A stretch of 44,214 nucleotides of DNA from assembly GCA_016185435.1 (NCBI GenBank), contig JACPNN010000004.1:137635-181848 (forward strand), in the 5' to 3' direction. Of the stretch, positions 6,740-13,981 are shown piece after piece. The first letter of the stretch is position 1; every line of letters begins with the position of its first letter. The position numbers were made by a program, and so were the translations under genes. Under the pieces are notes generated by a model. That model did not search any database and had not been told where the DNA came from. It was given only the letters and a program-made list of their open reading frames with translations. This DNA is from Candidatus Aenigmatarchaeota archaeon (lineage in GTDB: Archaea; Aenigmatarchaeota; Aenigmatarchaeia; QMZP01).

Positions 6740-6817
6740 ATGAAGAAGCAGAAAGCCAAGGGGACGCTTTGCGGCTGCGGCTCGGGTAAGGCTGCCAGCG
6801 AGTGTTGCGGGTGCTGA
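6740..6817 (+). CDS. 25-residue SEC-C-type metal-binding peptide
   Basis: ATG to TGA with a very strong ribosome site (GGAGGTG) six bases upstream and a TATA-like box. Its C-terminal half is a SEC-C-like motif: LCGCGSGKAASECCGC, compared with the usual CPCGSGKKYKKCCG. In SecA and other proteins this motif binds zinc. Here it stands alone as a mini-protein with five cysteines. It lies between the divergent DsbA-like operon and the CDGSH gene in the metal island, so metal buffering is a fair inference. Confidence 0.65.
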   Translation: MKKQKAKGTLCGCGSGKAASECCGC

Positions 6818-6847
6818 TGTTGATGATGGGCTGTTTAAGAACAACCT

Positions 6848-6863
6848 TTTACAAAATTGTAAT
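6848..6863. promoter_or_regulatory. Second copy of the ArsR-type operator
   Basis: TTTACAAAATTGTAAT differs at one base from the operator at 5082-5097, and the similarity continues into the bases just before the start codon. It sits 8 bp before the CDGSH gene, with a TTTAAG element upstream at 6834-6840. Confidence 0.7.
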
Positions 6864-6870
6864 ATGAATC

Positions 6871-7068
6871 ATGGCAAGAATTATCGTGCATGAGGAAAAG
6901 GCTCCCGCGGAGATAAAGACCGGCAGCGAGAGCAGATGGATATTCATGTGCGGCCTGTCAAAAAACAGACCTTTCTGCTATGGCAGCCATGCAAAAGTGC
7001 AGAATGAGGAAAACGGCAAACTATACGCATACAGCAAAGACGGCACTGGAGTTGAAATCAAGGAATAA
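6871..7068 (+). CDS. CDGSH-type iron-sulfur protein with altered ligands
   Basis: 65 residues. The core FMCGLSKNRPFCYGSH matches the CDGSH 2Fe-2S motif (CxC-GxSxxxPxCDGSH), but the first cysteine is Phe (F25) and the Asp of CDG is Tyr (Y37). C27, C36 and H40 remain. Normal family members bind 2Fe-2S with three Cys and one His, so cluster binding may be lost or changed. The gene follows the second ArsR operator and precedes the threonine-dehydrogenase-like gene by 17 bp, so both are probably induced with the mer operon. Confidence 0.8.
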   Translation: MARIIVHEEKAPAEIKTGSESRWIFMCGLSKNRPFCYGSHAKVQNEENGKLYAYSKDGTGVEIKE

Positions 7069-7085
7069 TATAGGAGGCGATGTAA

Positions 7086-8093
7086 ATGAAAAGAATTTTG
7101 GTAACAGGAGCTGCAGGGCAGATAGGATCAGAGTTGGTACCTATACTCAGGGAAATATACGGCAATGAGAATGTTGTGGCCGCAGGACACAATACAAGGC
7201 TTCCTGCTGATTTAATGGAATCAGGCCCTTATACAACTGTCAATGTAGCCGACTATTTTGAGCTTGACAGGGAGATAAAATGGAATGATATCGGCAGGAT
7301 TTATCATCTGTCCTCTATACTTTCTGCCAAAGGGGAACAGAATCCGGAACTTGCATATGCGGTGAATATAGGCGGGCTGAAAAACGTCCTGGATGTGGCA
7401 AAAGGCAATGATATTGAGCAGGTGCTCATTCCCAGCTCTATAGCGGCCTTTGGCCCTGAGACGCCGAAGGAAAACACCCCCAATGACACAGTCCAGAAGC
7501 CGAGAACGATGTATGGCATTTCAAAGGTTTTCCAAGAGCTTCTTGGGCAGTATTATTTTGAAAAATACGATCTGGATGTAAGGGGGGTAAGGTTCCCAGG
7601 CATAATAAGCTGGAAGACAGAACCCACAGCCGGCACGACAGACTATGCAGTGGCAATCTTCTATGAGGCAATACGAAACGGGCACTATACATCGTATCTG
7701 AAAGCTGGTACGCGCCTGCCCATGATGTACATGCCGGATGCTGTCAAAGCGCTAATCGATCTTGGGAGAGCTGACAGCGACAGGCTGAAACACAGAACGG
7801 ACTTCAATGTTGCAGCCTTCAGCTTCACTCCGTCAGAGCTCGCAGATATCATAAGGGAAAGGCTCCCTGAATTCACAATCGACTATAGGATTGATCCAAT
7901 CAGACAGGCAATAGCAGATTCCTGGCCTCGCTCCCTAAACGACTCTGCCGCGAGGGAGGAGTGGGGTTGGAAGCCTGACTGGGATTTGGAGATGATGGCA
8001 GACGATATGCTGGAAAAACTCAGCAAAAAGCTGGCCGGCAGAAAGGTTGCCAAACCACAAGTCTATAGTCCTATTAGCCGTAAAGGGGTATAG
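7086..8093 (+). CDS. tdh: NAD-dependent epimerase-type L-threonine 3-dehydrogenase
   Basis: 335-residue extended short-chain dehydrogenase. It has the Rossmann motif VTGAAGQIGSEL, the catalytic YGISK (Tyr/Lys) with PSSIAAFGP before it, and strongly TDH-like blocks: HLSSILSAKGEQNPELAYAVN, RFPGIIS, GTTDYAVAIFYEAI, LPMMYMPDA, and IADSWPRS followed by EEWGWKPDWDL. These match the GalE-like NAD+-dependent threonine dehydrogenases that make 2-amino-3-ketobutyrate. GGAGGCGATGT precedes the ATG. It is second in the operon behind the CDGSH gene and the shared operator. Why a soft-metal regulator would control it is unclear. Another sugar-epimerase substrate is possible but less likely. Confidence 0.85.
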   Translation: MKRILVTGAAGQIGSELVPILREIYGNENVVAAGHNTRLPADLMESGPYTTVNVADYFELDREIKWNDIGRIYHLSSILSAKGEQNPELAYAVNIGGLKNVLDVAKGNDIEQVLIPSSIAAFGPETPKENTPNDTVQKPRTMYGISKVFQELLGQYYFEKYDLDVRGVRFPGIISWKTEPTAGTTDYAVAIFYEAIRNGHYTSYLKAGTRLPMMYMPDAVKALIDLGRADSDRLKHRTDFNVAAFSFTPSELADIIRERLPEFTIDYRIDPIRQAIADSWPRSLNDSAAREEWGWKPDWDLEMMADDMLEKLSKKLAGRKVAKPQVYSPISRKGV

Positions 8094-8103
8094 GAGGTTT
8101 TAG

Positions 8104-8310
8104 CTAAACCTTCTGATTGATTCCGGCCCAAATCAAAGAAGCCTGAAAAACGGCATGCCATATTTGAACGCCAGATCCTTTATGGCCTTCCTTGATTATC
8201 CTGGCAAGCTCCCTGCATGTGGAATTCACAGTCTTTTCGTAAGCCCTGTATGAGGATTTCCTGTTCGGGTTGAGGAGGGCGTTGCCGCCGAGGGCGATGA
8301 CGAGGTTCAT
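8104..8310 (-). pseudogene. Chimeric remnant: carbamate kinase N-terminus joined to nrdD 3' fragment
   Basis: The first 40 codons from ATG 8310 read as the N-terminus of a carbamate kinase (MNLVIALGGNALLNPNRKSS). At about 8189 this joins a 48-bp block (8142-8189) that is a copy, with one mismatch, of the 3' end of the NrdR-NrdD-like gene (10092-10139). That block is read here out of its own frame. The kinase body is missing. I read this as the scar of a rearrangement, not a functional gene. Confidence 0.75.
8142..8189. repeat. 48-bp copy of nrdD-like 3' end
   Basis: Matches 10092-10139 with a single mismatch. It includes codons for DLAFKYG-PFF of the NrdR-NrdD-like protein. Confidence 0.85.
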
Positions 8311-8412
8311 ATTAATAGATTGTAAATCTGAAGTTAAATGGAAGCTGGATGGTATCGAAAGCCCCGTAATCAAGGCAAAAAGATTCCAGAAACAGCATGT
8401 GATGTCGCACTG

Positions 8413-8805
8413 TTACAAGATGAAACCCCTTTCCTTCAAAACTGCCTTCACCTCTTCTGCAAAATTCTTCAAACTTGCTATCTGTTTTTCTAAAGTTTCC
8501 TTATCCAAGGCGATTTCTGTTTTCCTTCCATAATCTGCCTGCAGTCTCATCCTGTAGGAAGATTCCAAAAGTTCCTTATAATTTTGGCCAAGATTACCGG
8601 AATCATAAAGTTTCTGGATGCCGTTCCAGATTTTTCCATGGTTTCTGGAGGAAGCTCCATGGAAAGCCACAAGAAGGGAGTAAGCCAGATTTTCCCCTGC
8701 AATATACAGGCGGCTTGCGGCCATAGGGAGGCTTATAGATAATGCAGCCTCAGCATCCTTTATTGCCTGAACCCCTCTGATATACGATTCCTCCACTTCC
8801 TTCAT
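8413..8805 (-). CDS. HEPN-domain protein of a HEPN/MNT pair
   Basis: 130 residues, all-helical, with HEPN-like features: an N-terminal helix with IKDAEAALSISLPMAASRLYIAGENLAYSLL and then GASSRNHGKIWNGIQKLYDSG. The canonical RNase R(x4-6)H motif is not evident; there is only a close RNH. The start overlaps the stop of the upstream nucleotidyltransferase gene (ATGA), the usual arrangement of HEPN/MNT toxin-antitoxin modules. In such pairs the MNT partner adds AMP to the HEPN toxin. The assignment is by fold features and neighbour. Confidence 0.72.
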   Translation of the reverse strand: MKEVEESYIRGVQAIKDAEAALSISLPMAASRLYIAGENLAYSLLVAFHGASSRNHGKIWNGIQKLYDSGNLGQNYKELLESSYRMRLQADYGRKTEIALDKETLEKQIASLKNFAEEVKAVLKERGFIL

Positions 8806-9794
8806 TTCCAGTCCTCCAGCCTCTTTGAGGCTTCCTTGTATTTCTGCTCAAACAGATTCAGCACTTTTTCTATTTCAGGTCTGGTGACATCCAATACGCC
8901 TTCGTCCCACCATTTTCGTGTCACCTTGTAGGCAGAAGAAAGCTTTGTCTCCCCTATCTGCCTGAGCTGGGAGGGTATATCATGTTTGGAGCCTGGTATT
9001 ATATTGTTCAAAAGAAGCACTGCCCTGCATAAATGGATGGCTATTGTGCTCAGGAAGGATGGTGAGGAGTCCGGAAATTTTCTGTACATTTCCCTTGCCT
9101 CTTTCAGCCTTTCATCTGCAAATCTGAGCCTCATTCTGATTGATTTCTTTGTGACTTGGGGTATTCCATTGAGCAGATAATAAGCAAAGAAGCTGTCCTT
9201 ATCGAAAACCACTATCCCATCCTGCATAATGTTTATCAGGAAATCGTCGCCTATCTCGTAATTGTCCGTGAACTGCTTTTTTGTTTGCAGAAAAACCTGG
9301 GACATCTCTGAGAACACATCCGAAATCTCATGCTCTGCCTCCTTCAGCTCATCTGCTGTCTGCTTTTGAACTTCCTGTTCAACGATAACAAGTATATCTA
9401 TATCGCTCCATTTCGTTGCGCTGCCTTTGGAAACAGAGCCGAAAACTACCACAGACACAAGATTATCTCTGAGTATTTCTTTATATGTATCCTTAAGCCT
9501 GCTTACTGATGTCCTGAACCTCTCAGGAAGGCTGAAAAGCCTGTCCATATTGGACAGCTCTATAAGCCTGAATGTGAATGGGTTGTTTTTGTTCAGCCTG
9601 TAGACGATCCTGTTGCCGTCACTCCTTCTTGTCAGCAACCTGTTCCTTTCAAACTGCTGCAGAAGCTCGCTTGTCCTGCCCAGCCCTACGCCAAGCTCCT
9701 TAGAAAGCTTATTGAGATAGTACTCCTCATAGGGCCTTTTTGATATGGCCAAAAGTATCCTGAACCCGACCCTTGAAAACATCTTTTCTATCAT
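8802..9794 (-). CDS. wHTH-nucleotidyltransferase (MNT) fused to HEPN-like tail
   Basis: 330 residues. There is a winged helix at 1-75 (YYLNKLSKELGVGLGRTSELLQQFE), a minimal nucleotidyltransferase domain (VVVFGSVSKGSATKWSDIDILVIV, with the GSxxxG and DxD motifs, about 110-140), and a C-terminal helical region resembling HEPN. A TATA-like TTTATAAATA lies about 26 bp upstream of ATG 9794, so the transcript is probably leaderless and the wHTH may bind this promoter. It is translationally coupled to the HEPN gene at 8413-8805. Likely antitoxin or regulator of that module. Confidence 0.85.
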   Translation of the reverse strand: MIEKMFSRVGFRILLAISKRPYEEYYLNKLSKELGVGLGRTSELLQQFERNRLLTRRSDGNRIVYRLNKNNPFTFRLIELSNMDRLFSLPERFRTSVSRLKDTYKEILRDNLVSVVVFGSVSKGSATKWSDIDILVIVEQEVQKQTADELKEAEHEISDVFSEMSQVFLQTKKQFTDNYEIGDDFLINIMQDGIVVFDKDSFFAYYLLNGIPQVTKKSIRMRLRFADERLKEAREMYRKFPDSSPSFLSTIAIHLCRAVLLLNNIIPGSKHDIPSQLRQIGETKLSSAYKVTRKWWDEGVLDVTRPEIEKVLNLFEQKYKEASKRLEDWK

Positions 9795-9944
9795 TATTCT
9801 GTTTTGGCAGGGAGTATTTATAAACTTTCTGAAAACAGAAAGAAGTTTCTGATTTAAGATTAATGCTCTGAATTCCGATAAAATTGAGAGGGCAAATATT
9901 GAGAAAATAAGTCTTTTTAGCTTCTGTCAACCTAAATGTAACAT

Positions 9945-10058
9945 ATGCCAACAAAAAAGAGCCTCAACTTTGGCGAAAAACTTCTGATTTTATTTTTTGT
10001 GCTTTTGGTTTTGGTTCTGCTATACATTCGACTTACCTATCAATTCAGCCCGGACTAA
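9945..10058 (+). CDS. Possible 37-residue single-TM protein
   Basis: ATG to TAA, with a basic N-terminus (MPTKKSLNFGEK), one long hydrophobic helix (LLILFFVLLVLVLLYI) and a short polar end. There is no clear ribosome site. It fills the gap between the MNT gene and the nrdD-like gene. The membrane design is clean but such short ORFs can arise by chance in AT-rich DNA. Confidence 0.35.
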   Translation: MPTKKSLNFGEKLLILFFVLLVLVLLYIRLTYQFSPD

Positions 10059-10082
10059 CTAGAATTTCTACGATTACTATGT

Positions 10083-11996
10083 TCACACCACCCTGAAAAA
10101 CGGCACGCCATATTTGAACGCCAGATCCTTTATGGCCTTTTTTCTCTCTTCAATATTTTCTGATTTCCATGTAAAAAGTGCTCCGCCGTTATACTGTTCC
10201 GCAAGCATCCGGTGGGTAAGGGCGGCCTCTTTCAAGGTTTTTCCGAAAGCGTCGGATAAATCCGAATAGGAAGGCCTTGGGCCCGCTGATGATGATATTA
10301 TCTTCCTGAATTTCCTCTGGTCAAATGCTGCCAGCCTGCCAAGGCAATTCCGGCCTGAAACTGACTGCAGGACTATTTTTTCGCTGTTCTCATTCTCCTT
10401 TATTCTCTTTCTTATATGGCCGTGTATCCTCGATATGAATTTCCTCGCCTCTGCTGTATCCAGGCCTTTCCCAAGAAAATTGAGGCTGCACTCCTGGAGG
10501 CCTGCCAAACTTGCTGCCGAAAGCATGCTGCCTGCTGAGATTCCATGGGCCTTCGACCATGGCATGAGGCCTTTCTCCATATTCTTCTGTATTTCCTTTG
10601 ACTTTATCTCAAGGGAGTCGAAGGCCATGTCCAGCCTCTTGTCCAGCCTCGAAAAGAAATCCTTATCGTCCCTGGAAAGGTAGCCTATGCGGGGCATGTT
10701 TATTGTCACCTCGCCTGCTATCCCCTGGCATTCTCCTGCGCCCAGAGGGCCTGTGGCGACAATCCTGTTTTTGCTTTCCCTGGGCACATGAAAATAGAGG
10801 CTGCAGCCGGATGATATGGCAGCCAGTTTTTCCATTTCACTCTCTGCCGGCTTCTTGCCGCCGAAGGAAAAGACAATTGAAGGGATTTCCAAAGGCTTCC
10901 CTGATCCATCGCCTTCGGCCATCACATCCAGCAGGCAGGACAGAATATTTCCGGCATCAAAATCAGAATATTTCTCCTTTATTTCTTTTCCGCCCAGCAC
11001 GGCCCTGTTCTCCAGCAGCTTTTTAGGAGCCTCGCCGACCGATATGGCTGCAGAAAGCTTCCTCTCATATGGCAGGTTCTGGTTCAGGCTGAAGATGAAT
11101 TCCTGCAGGGCCTGTTTTATCTGCTTTTCACTGAGATTGTCCCTGGAAGAAAGGGGGGAAAGATATGCATCAAGATTGTTGAGCGTCTGACAGGATGTCC
11201 ATTCTGCCTGCATGTTGCCGAGGATGCTCTGCGCCTGGCCGAGGGCTGAGCGGAAGTGCTTTGCGGGCCTGCTTGAAGGCTGCTGTATTCCTTTTATGCC
11301 TCTTTTCAATAGATGCTGAAGGGGCACGCCCAGCCTCGATCCTGCGAAGGTTCCATGGCTGAGGCCGTGTATGTGGATTATGGCATTTTTGTGGGCCCTG
11401 CTGGCTTCCCTTGGATAGATGCTGCTGAGACTGTATTCGGAGATTATCGCCCCTGAAAGGTATTCCCTCATGCCGCTGAGGCTGTGGTAGCTTGCCATAT
11501 CACCGTTGCTGTATTCCATGTAGCCTGAGACCATTCCTGAAACCCTCTCGAGGAAGGCCTTTGTGTCCCTTGTGTCGCTTCTCTGCTTCCTATAGAGGAT
11601 GTAGGCCTTTGCAGTCCTGTAGTGGCCTTCCTCGACCAGAACTTTCTCGACTATGTCCTGAATCTGTTCCACTGTCGGGATGGAGCCTGCAAACTCCTTT
11701 TCAAGCTGCTCCACAACCTTCTCTGAGAGCTTCTCTGCAAGCTTCTCGTCCTTTCCGCCGACTGACTGCGCGGCGCTGAAGATGGCATGCTTTATTTTCT
11801 CCTGGTCGAAGGGAACAACCCTGCCGTCCCTTTTCCTTATGGATTTGATTGTGCTGATTCCCTCAATCCTCTCATAAGTGGTAAAACGTTTCTTGCATCT
11901 CAGGCAAATCCTCCTCCGCCTGTTTGCATCAAGCTCAATTGAAGGCCTCTTGTCAATGACCTGTGTCCGCCTGAAGTTGCAAAATGGGCAGCGCAT
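10083..11996 (-). CDS. NrdR-like Zn-ribbon/ATP-cone fused to a degenerate NrdD-like domain
   Basis: 637 residues. The first 145 are NrdR-like: zinc ribbon CPFC...CLRC (C3/C6/C31/C34), KRFTTYERIE, and an ATP-cone. The rest aligns in order with anaerobic ribonucleotide reductase (HIHGLSHG, PAKHFRSALGQAQSILGNMQAEW, DNLSEKQIKQALQEFIFSLN, VTINMPRIGYLS, SLEIKSKEIQKNMEKGLMPW). The MCCR-type cysteine pair is not seen, the early cysteine after HIHDLD is missing, and the chain ends at FFRVV without the glycyl-radical RVCGY motif or its zinc cysteines. I infer a pseudoenzyme or regulator that senses nucleotides. The 48-bp copy of its 3' end at 8142 shows rearrangement nearby. Confidence 0.8.
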   Translation of the reverse strand: MRCPFCNFRRTQVIDKRPSIELDANRRRRICLRCKKRFTTYERIEGISTIKSIRKRDGRVVPFDQEKIKHAIFSAAQSVGGKDEKLAEKLSEKVVEQLEKEFAGSIPTVEQIQDIVEKVLVEEGHYRTAKAYILYRKQRSDTRDTKAFLERVSGMVSGYMEYSNGDMASYHSLSGMREYLSGAIISEYSLSSIYPREASRAHKNAIIHIHGLSHGTFAGSRLGVPLQHLLKRGIKGIQQPSSRPAKHFRSALGQAQSILGNMQAEWTSCQTLNNLDAYLSPLSSRDNLSEKQIKQALQEFIFSLNQNLPYERKLSAAISVGEAPKKLLENRAVLGGKEIKEKYSDFDAGNILSCLLDVMAEGDGSGKPLEIPSIVFSFGGKKPAESEMEKLAAISSGCSLYFHVPRESKNRIVATGPLGAGECQGIAGEVTINMPRIGYLSRDDKDFFSRLDKRLDMAFDSLEIKSKEIQKNMEKGLMPWSKAHGISAGSMLSAASLAGLQECSLNFLGKGLDTAEARKFISRIHGHIRKRIKENENSEKIVLQSVSGRNCLGRLAAFDQRKFRKIISSSAGPRPSYSDLSDAFGKTLKEAALTHRMLAEQYNGGALFTWKSENIEERKKAIKDLAFKYGVPFFRVV

Positions 11997-12237
11997 ACAT
12001 TAGATTGCTAGGGTGGTTAAAATTGGTTTTTTTTTTGCCTTTTATTTCAGAAGATATATTCCAGTCAAGTGGAAGGACGCCTAACTCCAAGCAGGTCGCT
12101 CTTGCTATGCGTTCGCAATGATTTTTGAATGAATCTTCGTCTGGCGGTGGAGCACAGCAGATCTTAAATGTCCAAAAATATAAAAAAACTGCAAAAACTA
12201 TGACAATAACGAGAAGAAGCTTCCATTGATTTTCCAT
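11953..12237 (-). CDS. 94-residue single-TM protein of unknown function
   Basis: N-terminal membrane helix (KLLLVIVIVFAVFLYFW) followed by a soluble part with four cysteines (ICCAPPPDEDS, NHCERIARATC). The end overlaps the start of the NrdR-fusion gene by 44 bp in another frame. A promoter-like repeat (CCAATTTTAA...) lies just before ATG 12237, the same element that precedes the NrdR-fusion gene, which supports a real leaderless gene. The last 25 residues are encoded through the second copy of that element and may be incidental. No family recognised. Confidence 0.45.
   Translation of the reverse strand: MENQWKLLLVIVIVFAVFLYFWTFKICCAPPPDEDSFKNHCERIARATCLELGVLPLDWNISSEIKGKKKTNFNHPSNLMYALPILQLQADTGH
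11994..12030 (-). promoter_or_regulatory. Repeated leaderless promoter element, copy 1
   Basis: On the minus strand reads AACCAATTTTAACCACCC, then GCAATCTAATGTATG, with the final ATG being the NrdR-fusion start. TTTTAA is about 25 bp before it, as for a TATA box. Related copies lie at 12235-12272 and 15485-15518. Confidence 0.6.
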
Positions 12238-12272
12238 ACGTTACATTGCAGTGGGTGATTAAAATTGGTTTT
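12235..12272 (-). promoter_or_regulatory. Repeated leaderless promoter element, copy 2
   Basis: AAAACCAATTTTAATCACCC...GCAATGTAACGTATG, ending at the ATG of the 94-residue TM protein. Same layout as copy 1 with a few substitutions. Confidence 0.55.
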
Positions 12273-12354
12273 GCCTGCCTTCGCATAAGCTGAGATTTTG
12301 GATTGCTGGCTTTCTTCTGCATGCTGTTTATAAGAACAATTCTATAGCATAATT

Positions 12355-12552
12355 GTGAAGCAAATGAAAGAGGACACGCAAAAATGGCTTTGGAAGGCGG
12401 AAAAGGATTTTGCAACTGCCATGTATAATTTCGAGGGCGGAAAATTGGATGCTGCGGCATTCTATTCCCAGCAGTCGGCTGAAAAGGCGCTCAAAGCGCT
12501 CCAGATAGAGAGGCTGGGCAGGTTTGCTGGAATGGACAAAAAAAAGGGCTGA
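12355..12552 (+). pseudogene. Truncated HEPN gene
   Basis: The first 55 codons are a HEPN N-terminal half (WLWKAEKDFATAMYNFEGGKLDAAAFYSQQSAEKALKALQIERLGRF). The frame then runs through an A8 tract to a stop (GMDKKKG). A normal HEPN domain needs about 70 more residues. The sequence from GMDKK onward looks like the start of the neighbouring MNT gene, so a deletion appears to have joined the HEPN 5' half to the MNT start. With seven A residues instead of eight, the two reading frames would be one fused HEPN-MNT protein. Confidence 0.65.
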
Positions 12553-12853
12553 GACAGTGAAAAAACTAAGGGAATTCAAGCAGGCCATAAAAAGAAGATA
12601 TGGGGTTGAGAAGATTATTTTCTTCGGCTCAAGGGCCGCAGGAAACTACAGGAAATACAGCGATATAGACCTTATTCTGATCAGCAAAAAATTCAGGGGG
12701 AAAAGCTTCCTGAAGAGGCCTCTTGGCCTTCATTTTTACTGGAATCTTGGATATCCTGTCGACTTCATATGCTACGCGCCGGAGGAGTTTGAGAAGCTGA
12801 AAAAGGGGATCACGCTGGTGAGCCAGGCCCTGAGGGAAGGAATTGAGATTTGA
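12524..12853 (+). CDS. Minimal nucleotidyltransferase (MNT) of damaged HEPN/MNT module
   Basis: About 105 residues with the MNT core IIFFGSRAAGNYRKYSDIDLILIS (GSxxxG and DxD) and a C-terminal part LGYPVDFICYAPEEFEKLKKG typical of the family. The open frame allows a TTG start at 12524. The natural ATG at 12532 is out of frame by one base because of the A8 tract. In intact modules this enzyme adds AMP to the HEPN toxin. A structured 37-nt repeat begins 2 bp after its stop codon. Confidence 0.75.
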   Translation: MLEWTKKRAETVKKLREFKQAIKRRYGVEKIIFFGSRAAGNYRKYSDIDLILISKKFRGKSFLKRPLGLHFYWNLGYPVDFICYAPEEFEKLKKGITLVSQALREGIEI

Positions 12854-12855
12854 AG

Positions 12856-12892
12856 CTTGCATACCCCCTCACGCCGGAAGGGAGTGTGCGAC
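12856..12892 (+). repeat. Structured 37-nt repeat, copy E1
   Basis: Begins CTTGCATACCCCCTCACG and ends AGTGTGCGAC. On this strand the ends pair (TTGCATA with TGTGCGA, including G-T pairs) and an inner CCCT/AGGG stem forms. Starts 2 bp after the MNT stop. Opens the first cassette-like segment, 12893-14054. Confidence 0.85.
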
Positions 12893-13081
12893 AGAATCTG
12901 TGGAGGTGTCCGATGTCTCTGGAGAAGGTTTACTAGGCAGTTTGGGAGTGAGCTGGTCCAGAAGGGCGCAACCTGTTGTGAGCAAAGCGAAAACGGCCGT
13001 CAAGAAGAAGACCAGGAGACTCCTGAACGGCACCACGCTATAGGCCCCCTTGGATACGAGGCTTATACCACATTCCGCCAT
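12869..13081 (-). CDS. Small lipoprotein-like protein
   Basis: 70 residues from ATG 13081. A hydrophobic signal (LLVFFLTAVFALLTTGC) ends in a lipobox cysteine (C38), followed by a Pro/Ser/Thr-rich tail. The stop codon and last codons lie inside repeat E1. A GTG at 13036 or 13033 would give a more usual signal peptide. It starts 22 bp after the Yip1-like gene on the same strand, so the two could be one operon within the segment. Function unknown. Confidence 0.45.
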   Translation of the reverse strand: MAECGISLVSKGAYSVVPFRSLLVFFLTAVFALLTTGCALLDQLTPKLPSKPSPETSDTSTDSVAHSLPA

Positions 13082-13103
13082 GTCAAGTCAAGCTTCAGCG
13101 GTA

Positions 13104-13673
13104 TTAAGGAGCTGTCAAGTACAACGGCGACGGAGTGGGCCAATAGGGTTCAATCAGCTGTAGGGACATATGTAACAGGAACAGGGAAAGAATCCATGTA
13201 AGGATGGCCTTTCTGGGCGATAGGTTGAGCAGCTTCTCTGCTCCCTTGACCATAAGGTACCCCGTCCAGACAGTGAATACCAGTCCAATAAAGCCCAACT
13301 CGATCAATGGTGTCCAGCCCAACAGCCAAAAGGGGGTTAGGCCGTAGACCACTACTTTGAAACTTTGGCCCACAGGTTCCTTCGCCCCTAAAACATAAGC
13401 CATGCTGTGGAAAAAGAGGACATTAGCGGCTGTCGCGGTTAAGGCCTTGAGGAAGTGCAGAGGTGGCATAAATATCAAGAACCGGACAATGTCTATGTCC
13501 GGAACCAGCAGCACAAAAAAAGCGTCCGCCATCGCCCTCAACACCGAGTAGAGGATCAACATCGCTAGTAGATAATGGAGAGCCTGCATGGGAGGGCTGT
13601 TGCGCTCTTTTCCCATTGCCTTGGAGGGCTGGCGTAAGAACTTAATCGCTCTGGACAGCAAAACAAAGGCCAT
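13104..13673 (-). CDS. Yip1-like multi-pass membrane protein
   Basis: 189 residues with five hydrophobic segments and a Yip1/DUF-type layout: short cytosolic N-terminus with a basic helix (FLRQPSKAMGKERN), then segments around ALHYLLAMLILYSVL, FFHSMAYVLG, VVVYGLTPFWLLGW and GLVFTVWTGYLMVKGAEKLLNLS. Yip1-type archaeal proteins are of unknown function. It lies within the segment bounded by repeats E1 and E2 and is followed by a lipoprotein-like gene. Arginine codons include CGC and CGT, more than in neighbouring chromosomal genes. Confidence 0.7.
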   Translation of the reverse strand: MAFVLLSRAIKFLRQPSKAMGKERNSPPMQALHYLLAMLILYSVLRAMADAFFVLLVPDIDIVRFLIFMPPLHFLKALTATAANVLFFHSMAYVLGAKEPVGQSFKVVVYGLTPFWLLGWTPLIELGFIGLVFTVWTGYLMVKGAEKLLNLSPRKAILTWILSLFLLHMSLQLIEPYWPTPSPLYLTAP

Positions 13674-13981
13674 TCAATTATTTGGATTGCGTTGAATAAA
13701 AAGGCGGTAATCTGCTCTGTGCAGGGTAACGCATACGTGTCGATTTATTATCCATCAGACTGGCATCTCACTCAGTCAGTCACAGCTGTCTGAGACGACC
13801 AAGTCAGAAAGACATCTATCTGAGGCAGATGACGGATGTCCCTTCCAGGCTTCCTGAGCGGCTACGTTGGTCTTCAGACAGCAAATGGTATTTCCCCTCA
13901 GACTGCCTTTGACAATTTCAAGGTCATAAGACGATAGCTGTTACTGGGAAACCATTTCGGGGAACTGGCCTGAAAGGGGGA
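13674..13981. other. Intergenic stretch, no gene seen
   Basis: No convincing coding frame on either strand. It contains several GTCTGAG/CAGACTG-like short inverted words (13780-13910), which may reflect small hairpins. No TATA or ribosome site tied to a gene was found, except AAGGGGGA directly before ATG 13982. Confidence 0.3.

Noticed and set aside
8104-8373. Intact 89-residue carbamate kinase-like gene
   Set aside because: Only the first 40 codons are kinase-like; the rest is an out-of-frame copy of the nrdD-like 3' end.
10598-11026. 142-residue plus-strand frame
   Set aside because: Antisense shadow of the NrdR-NrdD-like gene, rich in Ser, Pro and Arg, as expected for such shadows.
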